A stretch of DNA of 64,000 nucleotides, from assembly GCF_900110915.1 (NCBI RefSeq), contig NZ_FOFG01000001.1:62001-126000 (forward strand), read 5' to 3'. The DNA comes from Faunimonas pinastri. Its GTDB lineage: Bacteria > Pseudomonadota > Alphaproteobacteria > Rhizobiales > Afifellaceae. The position numbers and the translations under genes are program-made. Numbering within the stretch: the first letter of the stretch is position 1; each line of letters starts with the position of its first letter. The notes below the pieces were generated by a model. It was not told the origin of the DNA, did no database searches, and saw only the letters and a list, made by a program, of their open reading frames with translations. Shown in pieces: positions 21,552 through 29,622 of this stretch.

Positions 21552-21693
21552 CAGCGTTCCGCTCGTGCCCGGCAACCGCGCGGGGCACGGGCAGACTGGC
21601 TCGCATGGCTCTTTCCGAAATCGGGCGGAGGCTGCAGAGGGCGCGCGAGCGGAGCCGGCCAGTGACGCCCTTCGGAACCCCGGGTAATCCCTC

Positions 21694-22626
21694 CTAGGCG
21701 GCGGGGCCGGTCTTGCTGCGGCGGATCTCTCCGGGAGCGATCTCGATCACCTTGGGCCCGACGGGCTCGGTCGGGGGTACGGGCCCGGCGGCCGCCTCGG
21801 GCACTGTCTCGCCTTGTGCGGGCGTTGCCGGGGCGCGCCAGATGCGACGGCCGAAGGTGCCTTCCGCTTCGCCGGAGATACGCCGAAGCTCCTCCGCGAT
21901 CCGGTGGATGACGGCCGTGCCATTCTCCGGGGATTCCGTGTCGGAGCGGGAAGACGGGAATTCGACCGCGAGACCGCCCTGCTGGGGCGCCATGCTGGCC
22001 GCCGCGGGCACATCCGAGATGCGGATTTCGTTTGGCGCCGTAGGTGAGAAGGCCGACGCCGGGTCCGTGAACGCGCTCATGCGGGCCGCCCCGTGCGCAC
22101 GCGAAGATCGCGCCGACGCCGCCAATTCGGCTTCCGCCTTGACCGGCTGCTCTTCGGATGTCGGTTGTTGGAGGGGCGCCGCATGGCGGGCGGGCAGGCT
22201 GCGCAGGCGTGTCTCCGCCTTGCGAAGGGCTTCCCGCGTTTCGCCAAGCCGCGTTTCCGCGTGCTTCAGCCGTTCCTCGGTGCCGCCGAGGCTGTCCTGC
22301 AGTTGTCGGATCGTCCGGTCGCGCTCGCTGAGTTCGGCGCGAAGCGCAAAGGCGTCGCTAGCGCGGGTTTCGCTGCGGCTTCTCTGGCCGGAAGCCCATT
22401 CCAGCAGGCGGTCGATCTCCTGCTCCATGCGCCGGATCTGGACGGCATGGCGCACTCGCATCTCGTCCCGCTCGACCGCGAATTCGGATCGGCGGGAGGC
22501 AAAGGCTGCAAGGAGCCGGCGCTCGGTGAGGCGACGCGCTCGGCGCGCGAAGGCGACGCCGAGGCCCAGTGCCAGCAGGCCGCATACGAACGCCCCGAGG
22601 GCGAACATCATGGCCGACTGGATCAT
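21694..22626 (-). CDS. Uncharacterised membrane-anchored coiled-coil protein
   Basis: Function not recognised. The 310-residue protein has one N-terminal membrane helix (about 5-28, MMFALGAFVCGLLALGLGVAFA), then a long charged heptad-rich coiled coil (about 30-160, with ERRLLAAF, MEQEIDRLLEW, LSERDRTIRQLQDSL and LGETREALRKAETRL), and a low-complexity Ser/Pro/Ala-rich C-terminal half. The layout suggests a structural or scaffolding protein facing the cytoplasm. ATG 22626 is used; GGAG lies 7 bases upstream. It is downstream of eipA on the same strand with 113 bases between, next to the ctrA region. Confidence 0.6.
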   Translation of the reverse strand: MIQSAMMFALGAFVCGLLALGLGVAFARRARRLTERRLLAAFASRRSEFAVERDEMRVRHAVQIRRMEQEIDRLLEWASGQRSRSETRASDAFALRAELSERDRTIRQLQDSLGGTEERLKHAETRLGETREALRKAETRLRSLPARHAAPLQQPTSEEQPVKAEAELAASARSSRAHGAARMSAFTDPASAFSPTAPNEIRISDVPAAASMAPQQGGLAVEFPSSRSDTESPENGTAVIHRIAEELRRISGEAEGTFGRRIWRAPATPAQGETVPEAAAGPVPPTEPVGPKVIEIAPGEIRRSKTGPAA

Positions 22627-22739
22627 CAATGCACTCCGCTCCGCACGCGTCCCGAGATATAGCGCAAACAGCGGGACACGCGTATCCGATCCGTCACGTC
22701 AGGCGAAATTCCGCCGGCTCGTGCCGGACATCCGCGATC

Positions 22740-23333
22740 CTAGAAGGGGTTCCAGGTCGCGCTGGGGGTGAACTTGAGATAGCCGATATTGATGCCGAGC
22801 CGCGCCCCGACGCCAGAGCGGATCGGCACGACGTAGACCGGGTCCTTGTAGGGGCTGCGATAGGTCAGGAGCGTCATGCCGAGGCCGCCGACCAGATAGG
22901 CGGAGCCGTTGACGCCGGTATAGCGGCGGAAGATCCAGTCCGGCTGCGGCAGGTTATAGACCAGCATCATGGTGCGATTGCCGTCGCCGCCGAGGTCGAA
23001 GCCGAGCGACGGCCCCTGCCAGAAGACGTGCCGCTTGCCCGAGCGCTTGGTGAAGAGGTTACCCTCGCCGTAGCGCGCGCCGCCGAAGAAGGCGCCCGAG
23101 GCTTCCTGTCCGATGATGTAGCCGTTCGGCAGTCCGTACTGCTGGACGGACTTTTCCACCAGTGCCGCGAGGCTTTCGGAGAAGCCTCCGAACATCTCGT
23201 GGCCGGCCTCGACGATTTCCTCGGGGGAAAACGTGTTCGACCGTGCGGCCGCGACCGCCTGCCCGGTGGCGGCGGAGGTGATCAGCATGGCGATGCCAAT
23301 GACGATTCGAGGCAGTAAGCGCTTCAGGTCCAT
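22740..23333 (-). CDS. eipA: EipA-like DUF1134 envelope protein
   Basis: The 197-residue protein has a signal peptide (hydrophobic IVIGIAMLITSAATG, cleavage near AVAA at about residue 29) and a DUF1134 domain (about 35-197) with GYIIGQEASGAFFGGARYGEG, WQGPSLGFDLGGDG and YLVGGLGM. DUF1134 proteins are periplasmic. The Brucella member EipA is needed for envelope integrity and virulence and is under CtrA control, which suits its place beside ctrA, chpT and sciP here. ATG 23333 is used (GGGA 6-9 bases upstream); two further in-frame ATGs upstream (23345, 23360) lie in a short tandem repeat. It diverges from chpT. Confidence 0.85.
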   Translation of the reverse strand: MDLKRLLPRIVIGIAMLITSAATGQAVAAARSNTFSPEEIVEAGHEMFGGFSESLAALVEKSVQQYGLPNGYIIGQEASGAFFGGARYGEGNLFTKRSGKRHVFWQGPSLGFDLGGDGNRTMMLVYNLPQPDWIFRRYTGVNGSAYLVGGLGMTLLTYRSPYKDPVYVVPIRSGVGARLGINIGYLKFTPSATWNPF

Positions 23334-23340
23334 TAAGCGT

Positions 23341-23385
23341 CCCATTCTGTTCGGCCCCATCCGTTCGGCCTCATTCTGTTCGGCT
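23341..23385 (-). repeat. Three imperfect 14-15 bp tandem repeats before eipA
   Basis: Three consecutive units of the type CCCATTCTGTTCGGC, CCCATCCGTTCGGC and CTCATTCTGTTCGGC lie just before the eipA start. On the minus strand each unit ends in ATG or ATGRG, giving stacked potential start codons. Confidence 0.7.
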
Positions 23386-23522
23386 TTGGCTCCCATTTCC
23401 TCAAAAGATGGTAAAGATGGCGTTAAGCGCATTGCGCGAAGACGAGGGTCTGTTTCAATACGGCCCAGCCGGGAAGCCAGATTCGAGGTTGCTCCGCGCC
23501 GATTGCCAGCATTCGTGAGATC

Positions 23523-24197
23523 ATGACCGAATACAATATCGACCCGCTCGACCTCGCCGCCCTCGTCGCCAGCCGTGTGTGCCACGACATCATCAGCCCC
23601 GTCGGCGCGATCGTGAACGGCCTGGAGGTGCTGGAGGAGGAGCATGACGAGTCCATGCGGGCCTTCGCCATGGATCTCGTGCAGAAGAGCGCCCGGCAAG
23701 CCTCTGCCAAGCTGCAGTTCGCGCGTCTCGCCTTCGGCGCGTCCGGGGGGGCAGGGTCCGAGATCGACATGGTCGAGGCGGGACGTTGCTCCACAGCCTT
23801 TTTCGAGCGCGAAAAGGCCAATCTCGACTGGCGCGTGCCGGCCGGCCTGCTGCCGAAGGCGCAAGCCAAGCTGCTCCTGAATCTCCTGCTGATCGCCATG
23901 AACTCGATCGCGCGCGGAGGAACCATCGTGGTCTCCGCCGGGCAGGAAGGCGACGTGGCCACCCTGGAACTCGTCGCCGAGGGCGATCGGGCTCGGCTCG
24001 GTGCCGGTATTCGCGATGTGCTGACGCAGGGCGCGGTGCCCTCGCCGCTGGACGCCCATGCCGTCCAGCCGCTCTACGCCGCTCTGTTGGCGCAGGAGGC
24101 CGGCATGGGCGTCAGCGTTTCGGAAGAGGAAAACCGGGTGACGCTGAAGGCAAGCACGCGTCCGGAAGCTCTCGCTGGCGTTAACGATCCCGATTGA
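23523..24197 (+). CDS. chpT: ChpT, histidine phosphotransferase of the CckA-CtrA relay
   Basis: ChpT carries phosphate from the hybrid kinase CckA to CtrA and CpdR. The 224-residue protein has the phospho-acceptor region ASRVCHDIISPVGAIVNGLE with His21 in a dimerising helical hairpin (about 10-80), and a degenerate ATPase-like C-terminal domain (about 85-215) that has lost the kinase ATP-binding boxes, as known for ChpT. It diverges from eipA and lies 2.2 kb from ctrA, so two relay members are co-located. The cckA and cpdR genes are not in the window. Confidence 0.93.
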   Translation: MTEYNIDPLDLAALVASRVCHDIISPVGAIVNGLEVLEEEHDESMRAFAMDLVQKSARQASAKLQFARLAFGASGGAGSEIDMVEAGRCSTAFFEREKANLDWRVPAGLLPKAQAKLLLNLLLIAMNSIARGGTIVVSAGQEGDVATLELVAEGDRARLGAGIRDVLTQGAVPSPLDAHAVQPLYAALLAQEAGMGVSVSEEENRVTLKASTRPEALAGVNDPD

Positions 24198-24266
24198 CGT
24201 GTCGGTAACGCCAGCCGTCCAGAATGGGATCGCCGGGAAAGCTCGGCGGAACCTTCAGGGGGGGTG

Positions 24267-24632
24267 ATGAGGCGCGCGCTTGTTGTCGACGATTCCACAT
24301 CGACCCGCAAAGTGCTGCGCCACTACCTGCAGGAGCTCAACTTCGAGGTTCTGGAAGCCGAAACGCGGGAAGAAATGCTTTATGCCTGCGCTTCGAGCGT
24401 GCCCGACCTGGTCCTGCTGGATGGGCAGATGCCGGATTGCGACGGCCTGACCTTACTGGGCGAATTTCATGCCCTGCCGGCGGCCGAGCATGCCAAGGTG
24501 CTCTACTACACGTCGGAATTCGATCCGGTCCTGATCGCGCGGGCGCTCAGGAGCGGTGCCGATCGCCATTTCCTGAAACCCTTCGACAAGGATCACCTGC
24601 TGCGCGCGCTGGGCAGCGTGGAGATGCTGTAA
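24267..24632 (+). CDS. Stand-alone CheY-like receiver protein
   Basis: This is a single receiver domain of 121 residues with no output domain. Acid pocket D8-D9, phospho-acceptor D52 (LVLLDGQMP), Thr at YYTSEF (82) and Lys104 in FLKPF are all present, so it should be phosphorylatable. ATG 24267 follows a CAGGGGGGG tract; GTG 24264 is also in frame. It sits between chpT and ctrA on the chpT strand, 69 bases after chpT. A single-domain receiver at this spot could be another ChpT target or a phosphate sink. It lacks the CpdR sequence pattern as far as I can judge. Confidence 0.85.
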   Translation: MRRALVVDDSTSTRKVLRHYLQELNFEVLEAETREEMLYACASSVPDLVLLDGQMPDCDGLTLLGEFHALPAAEHAKVLYYTSEFDPVLIARALRSGADRHFLKPFDKDHLLRALGSVEML

Positions 24633-24648
24633 GGCTCGAAACGGCGCG

Positions 24649-24677
24649 AAAGGGGCGCCCCTTCCGGGAGGCCCCTT
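24649..24677. terminator. Possible bidirectional hairpin between the receiver gene and ctrA
   Basis: AAGGGGC (24650-24656) pairs with GCCCCTT (24671-24677) around a 14-base loop; the nested GGGGCGCCCC is itself palindromic. Only short T/A runs flank it. It lies between the two convergent stops. Confidence 0.45.
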
Positions 24678-24711
24678 GCTGTCGATGCGGGATCAGGGGA
24701 GGGCGAAAGCG

Positions 24712-25413
24712 TCAGGCGCTTTCGCGGTATTCCTGGTCGTCGGGCTCGCGCAGCACGTAGCCGCGGCCCCAGACGGTCTCGATGTAGTTCTTGCCCTCGG
24801 TGGCCGAGGCGAGCTTCTTGCGAAGCTTGCAGATGAAGACGTCGATGATCTTCAGTTCCGGCTCGTCCATCCCGCCATAAAGGTGGTTGAGGAACATTTC
24901 CTTCGTCAGCGTCGTACCCTTGCGGAGCGAGAGAAGCTCCAGCATCTGGTATTCCTTGCCCGTCAGGTGAACCCGGTTGCCGTGGACGTCGACCGTCTTG
25001 GTGTCGAGGTTGACCCGGAGTTCGCCGGTCTGGATGACCGACTGGGCGTGGCCCTTGGAGCGGCGGACGATCGCATTGATGCGGGCGACGAGCTCATCCT
25101 TGTGGAACGGCTTCGTCATGTAATCGTCGGCGCCGAAGCCGAGACCGCGGACCTTGTCCTCGATGCCGCCCAGACCCGAAAGGATCAGGATCGGCGTCTT
25201 CACCTTGGCGACGCGAAGGCCCTTCAGGACCTCGTAGCCGCTCATGTCCGGAAGGTTCAGATCCAGCAGAATGATGTCGTAGTCGTAGAGCTTGCCGAGA
25301 TCGACACCCTCTTCGCCCAGATCCGTCATATAGACGTTGAAGTTTTCCGACTTGAGCATCAGTTCGATGCTCTGCGCGGTGGCGCTGTCGTCTTCAATCA
25401 GAAGAACCCGCAT
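24712..25413 (-). CDS. ctrA: CtrA, master cell-cycle response regulator
   Basis: CtrA is the alphaproteobacterial OmpR-type regulator that controls replication, division, motility and envelope genes. The 233-residue protein has a receiver domain (1-115; acid pocket E7-D8-D9, phospho-acceptor D51 in LLDLNLP, Lys101 in TKPF) and a winged-helix DNA-binding domain (about 130-225) with [20 protein letters not shown] and the recognition helix region [17 protein letters not shown] 25413 has AAGGGG 9 bases upstream and gives the exact N-terminus MRVLLIEDD expected. The tail ends ESA, compatible with ClpXP recognition. The upstream spacer holds a CtrA half-site and a GANTC cluster. Confidence 0.97.
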   Translation of the reverse strand: MRVLLIEDDSATAQSIELMLKSENFNVYMTDLGEEGVDLGKLYDYDIILLDLNLPDMSGYEVLKGLRVAKVKTPILILSGLGGIEDKVRGLGFGADDYMTKPFHKDELVARINAIVRRSKGHAQSVIQTGELRVNLDTKTVDVHGNRVHLTGKEYQMLELLSLRKGTTLTKEMFLNHLYGGMDEPELKIIDVFICKLRKKLASATEGKNYIETVWGRGYVLREPDDQEYRESA

Positions 25414-25499
25414 GCCAATCCCCTTTTGACCCTGGCCGCTTGATCCCGAGATGGCGGCAGCCGACGAGTCGGCAAATCCAACACGCACCGTACTTCGGA

Positions 25500-25507
25500 A
25501 TGGTTAA
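25500..25507 (-). promoter_or_regulatory. CtrA half-site TTAACCAT upstream of ctrA
   Basis: On the minus strand these bases read TTAACCAT, the extended CtrA half-site, 87 bases before the ctrA start, suggesting autoregulation. The spacer 25414-25811 (398 bases) between ctrA and the divergent fliJ-like gene holds no gene; it contains this site, four GANTC sites and further TTAA elements at 25690 and 25710. Confidence 0.55.
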
Positions 25508-25509
25508 CA

Positions 25510-25590
25510 GAATCTGTCCGGGACGGGCAAGTCCGGGCTGTGAAGGATCTGGCGCAATCCGTTGATTCCGCTTCGATTCTCACGTGATTC
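25510..25590. promoter_or_regulatory. Cluster of four GANTC (CcrM methylation) sites in the ctrA promoter region
   Basis: GAATC at 25510-25514 and GATTC at 25564-25568, 25575-25579 and 25586-25590. The last three are exactly 11 bp apart, about one helical turn, so they lie on the same face of the DNA. Chance expectation for GANTC is about one in 256 bases. In Caulobacter, CcrM methylation of GANTC in the ctrA P1 promoter controls its timing. Confidence 0.75.
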
Positions 25591-25811
25591 TGTTGGAAGA
25601 CCGCTTCCAAATGGCACGCTACTTCTGGCCTAAGTCCGTAAATCTAAACGCATTTTGGCAGTTTGCCGGGTGCCCCGATTTACCGGCCCTTAAGCCCTCG
25701 TCCCTATGATTAACTCGACCTGTAAATGAAAGGTTACCGTCGCCTCTCCAGGTGTGCGGTCGCTTATGCGGCGCCGCATTCAGGGGCGTTCGAAACGCGG
25801 GGGAGTAGCGT

Positions 25812-26165
25812 ATGAAATCGCGTAACGACTCGGTACGAATGAAGCGCTTTCAGATCGAGGAAAAGCGCCGGCAAATTGGCCAGATCGAGGCAATGGTGGA
25901 AGAATTCCGCCGCATGGTCGGAGATCTCGACCTGGAAATTGCCGCGGAACATCGGCGCACCGGCATCGACGATCCGAAGCACTTTGCCTATTCCACCTTT
26001 GCCCGCGCGGCGACGCAACGGCGCGCCAACCTGCAGAACTCCATCAACGACCTGCAGGAAAAGATGGAGCGGGCACAGGCGGGTTTCGATACCGCGATGG
26101 CGGAATTGAAGCGCGACGAAGAGCGCCTGGAGCGCGACAGCGGAGCAGATCGCGCGGTCGGTTGA
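25812..26165 (+). CDS. FliJ-like coiled-coil protein, divergent from ctrA
   Basis: This 117-residue, highly charged protein is helical almost throughout (KRFQIEEKRRQIGQIEAMVEEF, AATQRRANLQNSINDLQEKMERAQ), with the length and heptad pattern of FliJ, the flagellar export chaperone-like stalk protein that works with the FliI ATPase. GGGGGAG lies before ATG 25812. No fliI is adjacent; the next genes are sciP and mnmA. FliJ-like genes next to ctrA are known in Rhizobiales, so the assignment is supported by context, but coiled coils are hard to classify by eye. Confidence 0.7.
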   Translation: MKSRNDSVRMKRFQIEEKRRQIGQIEAMVEEFRRMVGDLDLEIAAEHRRTGIDDPKHFAYSTFARAATQRRANLQNSINDLQEKMERAQAGFDTAMAELKRDEERLERDSGADRAVG

Positions 26166-26198
26166 GCCGCGCGACCGAAATCCTTGATTGAACGATCC

Positions 26199-26227
26199 CC
26201 GCCGGCAGCCACGCGCTGCCGGGGAGG
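26199..26227 (+). repeat. GC hairpin in the fliJ-like/sciP gap
   Basis: CCGGCAGC and GCTGCCGG form a perfect 8-bp stem with a 5-base loop, 35-60 bases after the fliJ-like stop. No T-run follows. The gap 26166-26623 (458 bases) also holds the sciP terminator and a short (CCGAACCGA)-type triple repeat at about 26368-26392; I see no gene in it. Confidence 0.5.
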
Positions 26228-26313
26228 GGCCGTGGCCGCGCCCGGCGCTGCGCGCGCTGGCGCCGCGTCCCTGAGATGGCCGGAACACGGCCCGCGTTCC
26301 CGGGAGCGAACGC

Positions 26314-26346
26314 AAAAAAATCCGCCCGAGGTGATTACCCGGCGGA
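26314..26346 (-). terminator. Rho-independent terminator downstream of sciP
   Basis: On the minus strand, TCCGCC (26346-26341) pairs with GGCGGA (26326-26321) and is followed by seven T (26320-26314). It lies 278 bases past the sciP stop, implying a long untranslated 3' region or a separate short RNA ending here. Confidence 0.75.
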
Positions 26347-26623
26347 GCTGATCCTGGATGCTGGCACGACCGAACCGACCGAACCGACCGCCCGATCGCG
26401 CGGCCGGAATTTCCGGGTTGCGCGACTGTATCGGCCAGGGTGTGGATAAGAGTGGGGGAAACTCTGTGGGAGAAGTATGGCGGCCCTGCGTGGGCGCATC
26501 CGCCTCAGGCGCTGCCCTAGCAGGATCTTCGATCCCGAAGCCCCGCGTCTGGCTGACCGTCCCTGAAGGCCCGACCGCCGCGCCGTTCGGCAACGGCCGC
26601 CGGGAAGGCGGCCGCCGGATTTC

Positions 26624-26899
26624 CTAGTTCCGGTACTTCTGGATCTTGGTGGTGCGGAGACCGGCGAGGCCGTGCTCGTCGATCGACACCTGCCAGGACA
26701 GGAATTCTTCCACGGTCAGAGTATACTTGTCGCAGGCTTCCTCGAGACTCAGCAGGCCGCCCCTGACGGCTGCTACAACCTCGGCCTTCCGCCGGATGAC
26801 CCATCGTTTCGTATCGCTGGAAGGAAGATCAGCGATCGTAAGTGGGCTCCCATCGGGACCGATCACGTATTTAACGCGCGGTCGGATATGTTCAGCCAT
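26624..26899 (-). CDS. sciP: SciP (DUF1153), CtrA-activity inhibitor
   Basis: SciP is a small helix-turn-helix protein that blocks CtrA-dependent activation at shared promoters. The 91-residue protein matches the DUF1153 layout: a conserved N-terminal strand region (PRVKYVIGPDGSPLTIADLP), the WVIRRKAEVVAAVRGGLLS helices and the EEACDKYTLTVEEFLSWQ helix-turn-helix. The full family length is present. It is the third CtrA-circuit gene in 3.4 kb. Its upstream region carries paired CTTAAG elements and a GANTC site, consistent with cell-cycle control. Confidence 0.93.
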   Translation of the reverse strand: MAEHIRPRVKYVIGPDGSPLTIADLPSSDTKRWVIRRKAEVVAAVRGGLLSLEEACDKYTLTVEEFLSWQVSIDEHGLAGLRTTKIQKYRN

Positions 26900-26951
26900 C
26901 GGTTACTCTTACGCAGAACTGTTCGATGTCCTAGGTCTACCCTTCCCCTCT

Positions 26952-26998
26952 TAAAATTCGCCTAAGTGGTGATTCGCGGATCTCTTAAGTTTCTTAAG
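26952..26998. promoter_or_regulatory. Paired CTTAAG elements and a GANTC site in the sciP/mnmA spacer
   Basis: TTAA occurs at 26952-26955, 26986-26989 and 26995-26998; the last two are part of CTTAAGTTTCTTAAG, a 15-base symmetrical element. GATTC lies at 26972-26976. The spacing differs from the standard TTAA-N7-TTAA CtrA box (N5 here), so the reader protein is uncertain. Confidence 0.5.
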
Positions 26999-27066
26999 GG
27001 TTTCGGCTAGGATCAGGGGCGCCGTTTCGGTATGATGCGAACCTCTCGAAGCATCGTTGAAGCGCA

Positions 27067-28230
27067 ATGGATATAGATCTCGGACTCCCCGGAACGCGGG
27101 CTGAAACGCGCGTTGTCGTCGCCATGTCGGGCGGCGTGGATTCTTCCGTGGTGGCCGGTCTTCTCAAACGCGCGGGCTACGACGTGGTCGGCGTGACGCT
27201 GCAACTCTACGATCACGGCGCGGCGGTGCACCGTTCTGGGTCATGTTGCGCCGGCCGCGATATCCACGATGCGCGCCGCGTGGCCGAGCAGCTGGAAATT
27301 CCGCATTACGTGCTGGACTACGAATCCCGTTTCCGCGAGGCGGTGATCCAGCCTTTCGCCGAGAGCTATGCGGCCGGCGAAACGCCGGTGCCGTGCATCT
27401 CGTGCAACCAGACGGTCAAGTTCTCCGATCTCCTCGGCACCGCCCGGCAGCTCGGCGCCGCGGCCATGGCGACCGGGCATTACGTTCGCTCGGCCGGCGT
27501 GAACGGGAAGCAGGCGCTGTTTCGCCCGGTCGATCTCGACCGCGACCAGAGCTATTTCCTTTTTGCCACCACGCAGGAACAGCTGAATTTCCTGCGTTTC
27601 CCGCTGGGCGGCCTGACGAAGCCGGAGACGCGTGAACTCGCGCGCGAGTTCGGCCTCTCTGTGGCGGAAAAGCAGGACAGCCAGGATATCTGCTTCGTGC
27701 CGCAGGGCCGCTACACCGACATCGTGGAAAAGCTGAAGCCGGAAGCGGTGCAGCCGGGCAATATCGTCCATATCGACGGCAGCGTGCTCGGGCGCCACGA
27801 GGGTGTCATCAACTACACGATCGGCCAGCGTCGGGGCCTCGGCATCGCCTCGTCCGCCCCGCTCTTCGTGATCCGACTGGATGCGAGCCGGGCGGAAGTG
27901 GTGGTCGGCCCGCGCGAGGCGCTGGGAACGCGGCTGGTGAGCCTGCGTGCCTTCAACTGGCTCGGCGACGAGGACCTTTCGACGACGGAGCGGCTGGAAA
28001 TCCCGGTCTTCGCCCGCGTGCGCTCGACGCGGCCGCCCGTGCCGGCAATGCTGGTGGTGGCCAACGGGGAGGCGAGCGTCAACCTGTCCGAAGCCGAAAC
28101 GGGCGTCGCGCCGGGACAGGCCTGCGTACTCTATGACGACGACAGCGCCGGCGCCCGGATACTCGGCGGCGGGACGATCGTCTCGCGCAAGTCGGCCGCC
28201 GAACTCGTCTCCCGCCGCAGCGCCGCCTGA
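27067..28230 (+). CDS. mnmA: MnmA, tRNA 2-thiouridylase
   Basis: MnmA makes 2-thiouridine at wobble position 34 of tRNA-Lys, Glu and Gln using ATP and a relayed persulfide sulfur. The 387-residue protein has the PP-loop SGGVDSS (21-27), the nucleophile motif [11 protein letters not shown] (Cys113) and the second catalytic cysteine Cys209 in [19 protein letters not shown] and the C-terminal beta-barrel domain (about 290-387) are also present. The CC pair at residues 60-61 is usual in alphaproteobacterial members. It diverges from sciP with 167 bases between. Confidence 0.96.
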   Translation: MDIDLGLPGTRAETRVVVAMSGGVDSSVVAGLLKRAGYDVVGVTLQLYDHGAAVHRSGSCCAGRDIHDARRVAEQLEIPHYVLDYESRFREAVIQPFAESYAAGETPVPCISCNQTVKFSDLLGTARQLGAAAMATGHYVRSAGVNGKQALFRPVDLDRDQSYFLFATTQEQLNFLRFPLGGLTKPETRELAREFGLSVAEKQDSQDICFVPQGRYTDIVEKLKPEAVQPGNIVHIDGSVLGRHEGVINYTIGQRRGLGIASSAPLFVIRLDASRAEVVVGPREALGTRLVSLRAFNWLGDEDLSTTERLEIPVFARVRSTRPPVPAMLVVANGEASVNLSEAETGVAPGQACVLYDDDSAGARILGGGTIVSRKSAAELVSRRSAA

Positions 28231-28280
28231 GAGTTCGCTCCGGCTCGCGCCGGCATCCGGCTGGCTTTTGACCGGAAAGC

Positions 28281-29486
28281 CTACTCCGCCGCGCTGGGCA
28301 GGCCTTCCTCGCCCCCCACGCTCCCCGGCACGTCGACGCCCTCCTCCTGCCTGCGCATGAGGCCGGGCACCGTGCCGGCCGGCAGCATGTGCGTGAGCAC
28401 CACGGCCATCACGATCAGGATGGGCACCGCGAGAAAGGCCCCGACAGGGCCCCAGACATACATCCAGAAGCCGATGGCCAGAAAAACCAGGAACGGGTTC
28501 AGCGTGAGGCTGCGGCCGATCGCGCTGGGTGTCACGAACTGGGACTCCACCAGCGTCAGCGCCGCGAATGCCAGCATCGGCGCCAGCCCCTGCGCGGTAG
28601 ACTGGAAGCTGACCAGCCCCACCGCGAGGAGCAGCGCGCCAAGGCTCCACGGCCCGACATAGGGCACGAAGTTGAACACCGCCGCGATCGCACCCCAGAG
28701 CGCCGGGGTCGGCATGCCCAGAAGCCACATGATGATACCGGTGGTGACGCCGAGCACGATATTGATCGCGGTGATCGTCAGGAGATAGCGCGAGATGCTC
28801 TTCTCCACGTCGCGCATGATGCGGGCGGCGCGCATCTTCACGGACCGTCCGACGCAGAACATCAGGATCGTCTCGCGGATGCGCTCGCGTGTGGCGAGGT
28901 AGAAATACAGCGATCCCGCGAACATGATGATCTGTCCGATCGCCGGCGGCGCAAGGCTGATCACGCTGAAGATCATGGTGCCGCCATCCGCGACCTGCAC
29001 GCGTGGCGAGGTTTCGCCGGGGGAGGTCACCTGCTGCAGGCTGTCCTGAATGCTCGTCAGGAACGACAGCGACGTTCGCATGGAATCGACCCGCTGCTTC
29101 ACCTGCTCCCATATCTCCGGCGCGCGGTGGAACCAGTCGCTGAGCGGCATGCCGAAGAGCAAGGCTGCCACGTAGAGGAAGAGGCCGAGGCCGATCATCA
29201 CGATCACGCCGGCCAGCGCCGCCGGAATGCCGAGCCGTTCGATCCGCACGAGGATCGGGGTCAGCATCATGCCGATCACGACGGCAAGCGCGACCGGGAT
29301 CAGGAAGGTCGCCCATGCATCGATCATGTAGAAGGAGGCCGCAAAGCCCAGCACGAGGAGCGCGACCTGCGAGGAGCGCGTCATCAGCTTGCCCATGTCG
29401 TGGGTGGGGCTCGCCCGCTTCACGATCGGAAAGCTGCGGTGCGTATCGGCCCAGAATTGCCGGTAGCGATCCTGAACGGGGCGCAT
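28281..29486 (-). CDS. AI-2E family transporter (PerM/YhhT-like)
   Basis: This 401-residue inner-membrane protein has about eight hydrophobic segments. The N-terminal pair (about 40-85, VALLVLGFAASFYMIDAW and IPVALAVVIGMMLTPILVRIE) is followed by a soluble region (about 110-200), then the conserved C-terminal block with FNFVPYVGPW and NPFLVFLAIGFWMYVWGPVGAFLAVPI. That block is diagnostic of the AI-2E/UPF0118 family, whose members export quorum signals or act as ion antiporters. ATG 29486 has GGAG 8 bases upstream. It diverges from the DUF883 gene and converges on mnmA. Confidence 0.9.
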   Translation of the reverse strand: MRPVQDRYRQFWADTHRSFPIVKRASPTHDMGKLMTRSSQVALLVLGFAASFYMIDAWATFLIPVALAVVIGMMLTPILVRIERLGIPAALAGVIVMIGLGLFLYVAALLFGMPLSDWFHRAPEIWEQVKQRVDSMRTSLSFLTSIQDSLQQVTSPGETSPRVQVADGGTMIFSVISLAPPAIGQIIMFAGSLYFYLATRERIRETILMFCVGRSVKMRAARIMRDVEKSISRYLLTITAINIVLGVTTGIIMWLLGMPTPALWGAIAAVFNFVPYVGPWSLGALLLAVGLVSFQSTAQGLAPMLAFAALTLVESQFVTPSAIGRSLTLNPFLVFLAIGFWMYVWGPVGAFLAVPILIVMAVVLTHMLPAGTVPGLMRRQEEGVDVPGSVGGEEGLPSAAE

Positions 29487-29622
29487 TCAAGGGGTCTCCA
29501 GGCCCGGATTGGGCGCGGGATAAACCTCGGCCCGGCTGCGAAGTTCCTGCAAGCCGGGAACTTAGCAAGCCGACCAACGTTAAGCGGCCCAACAGTAGTG
29601 TCCAGATAGTGAGGGGCCAGCG

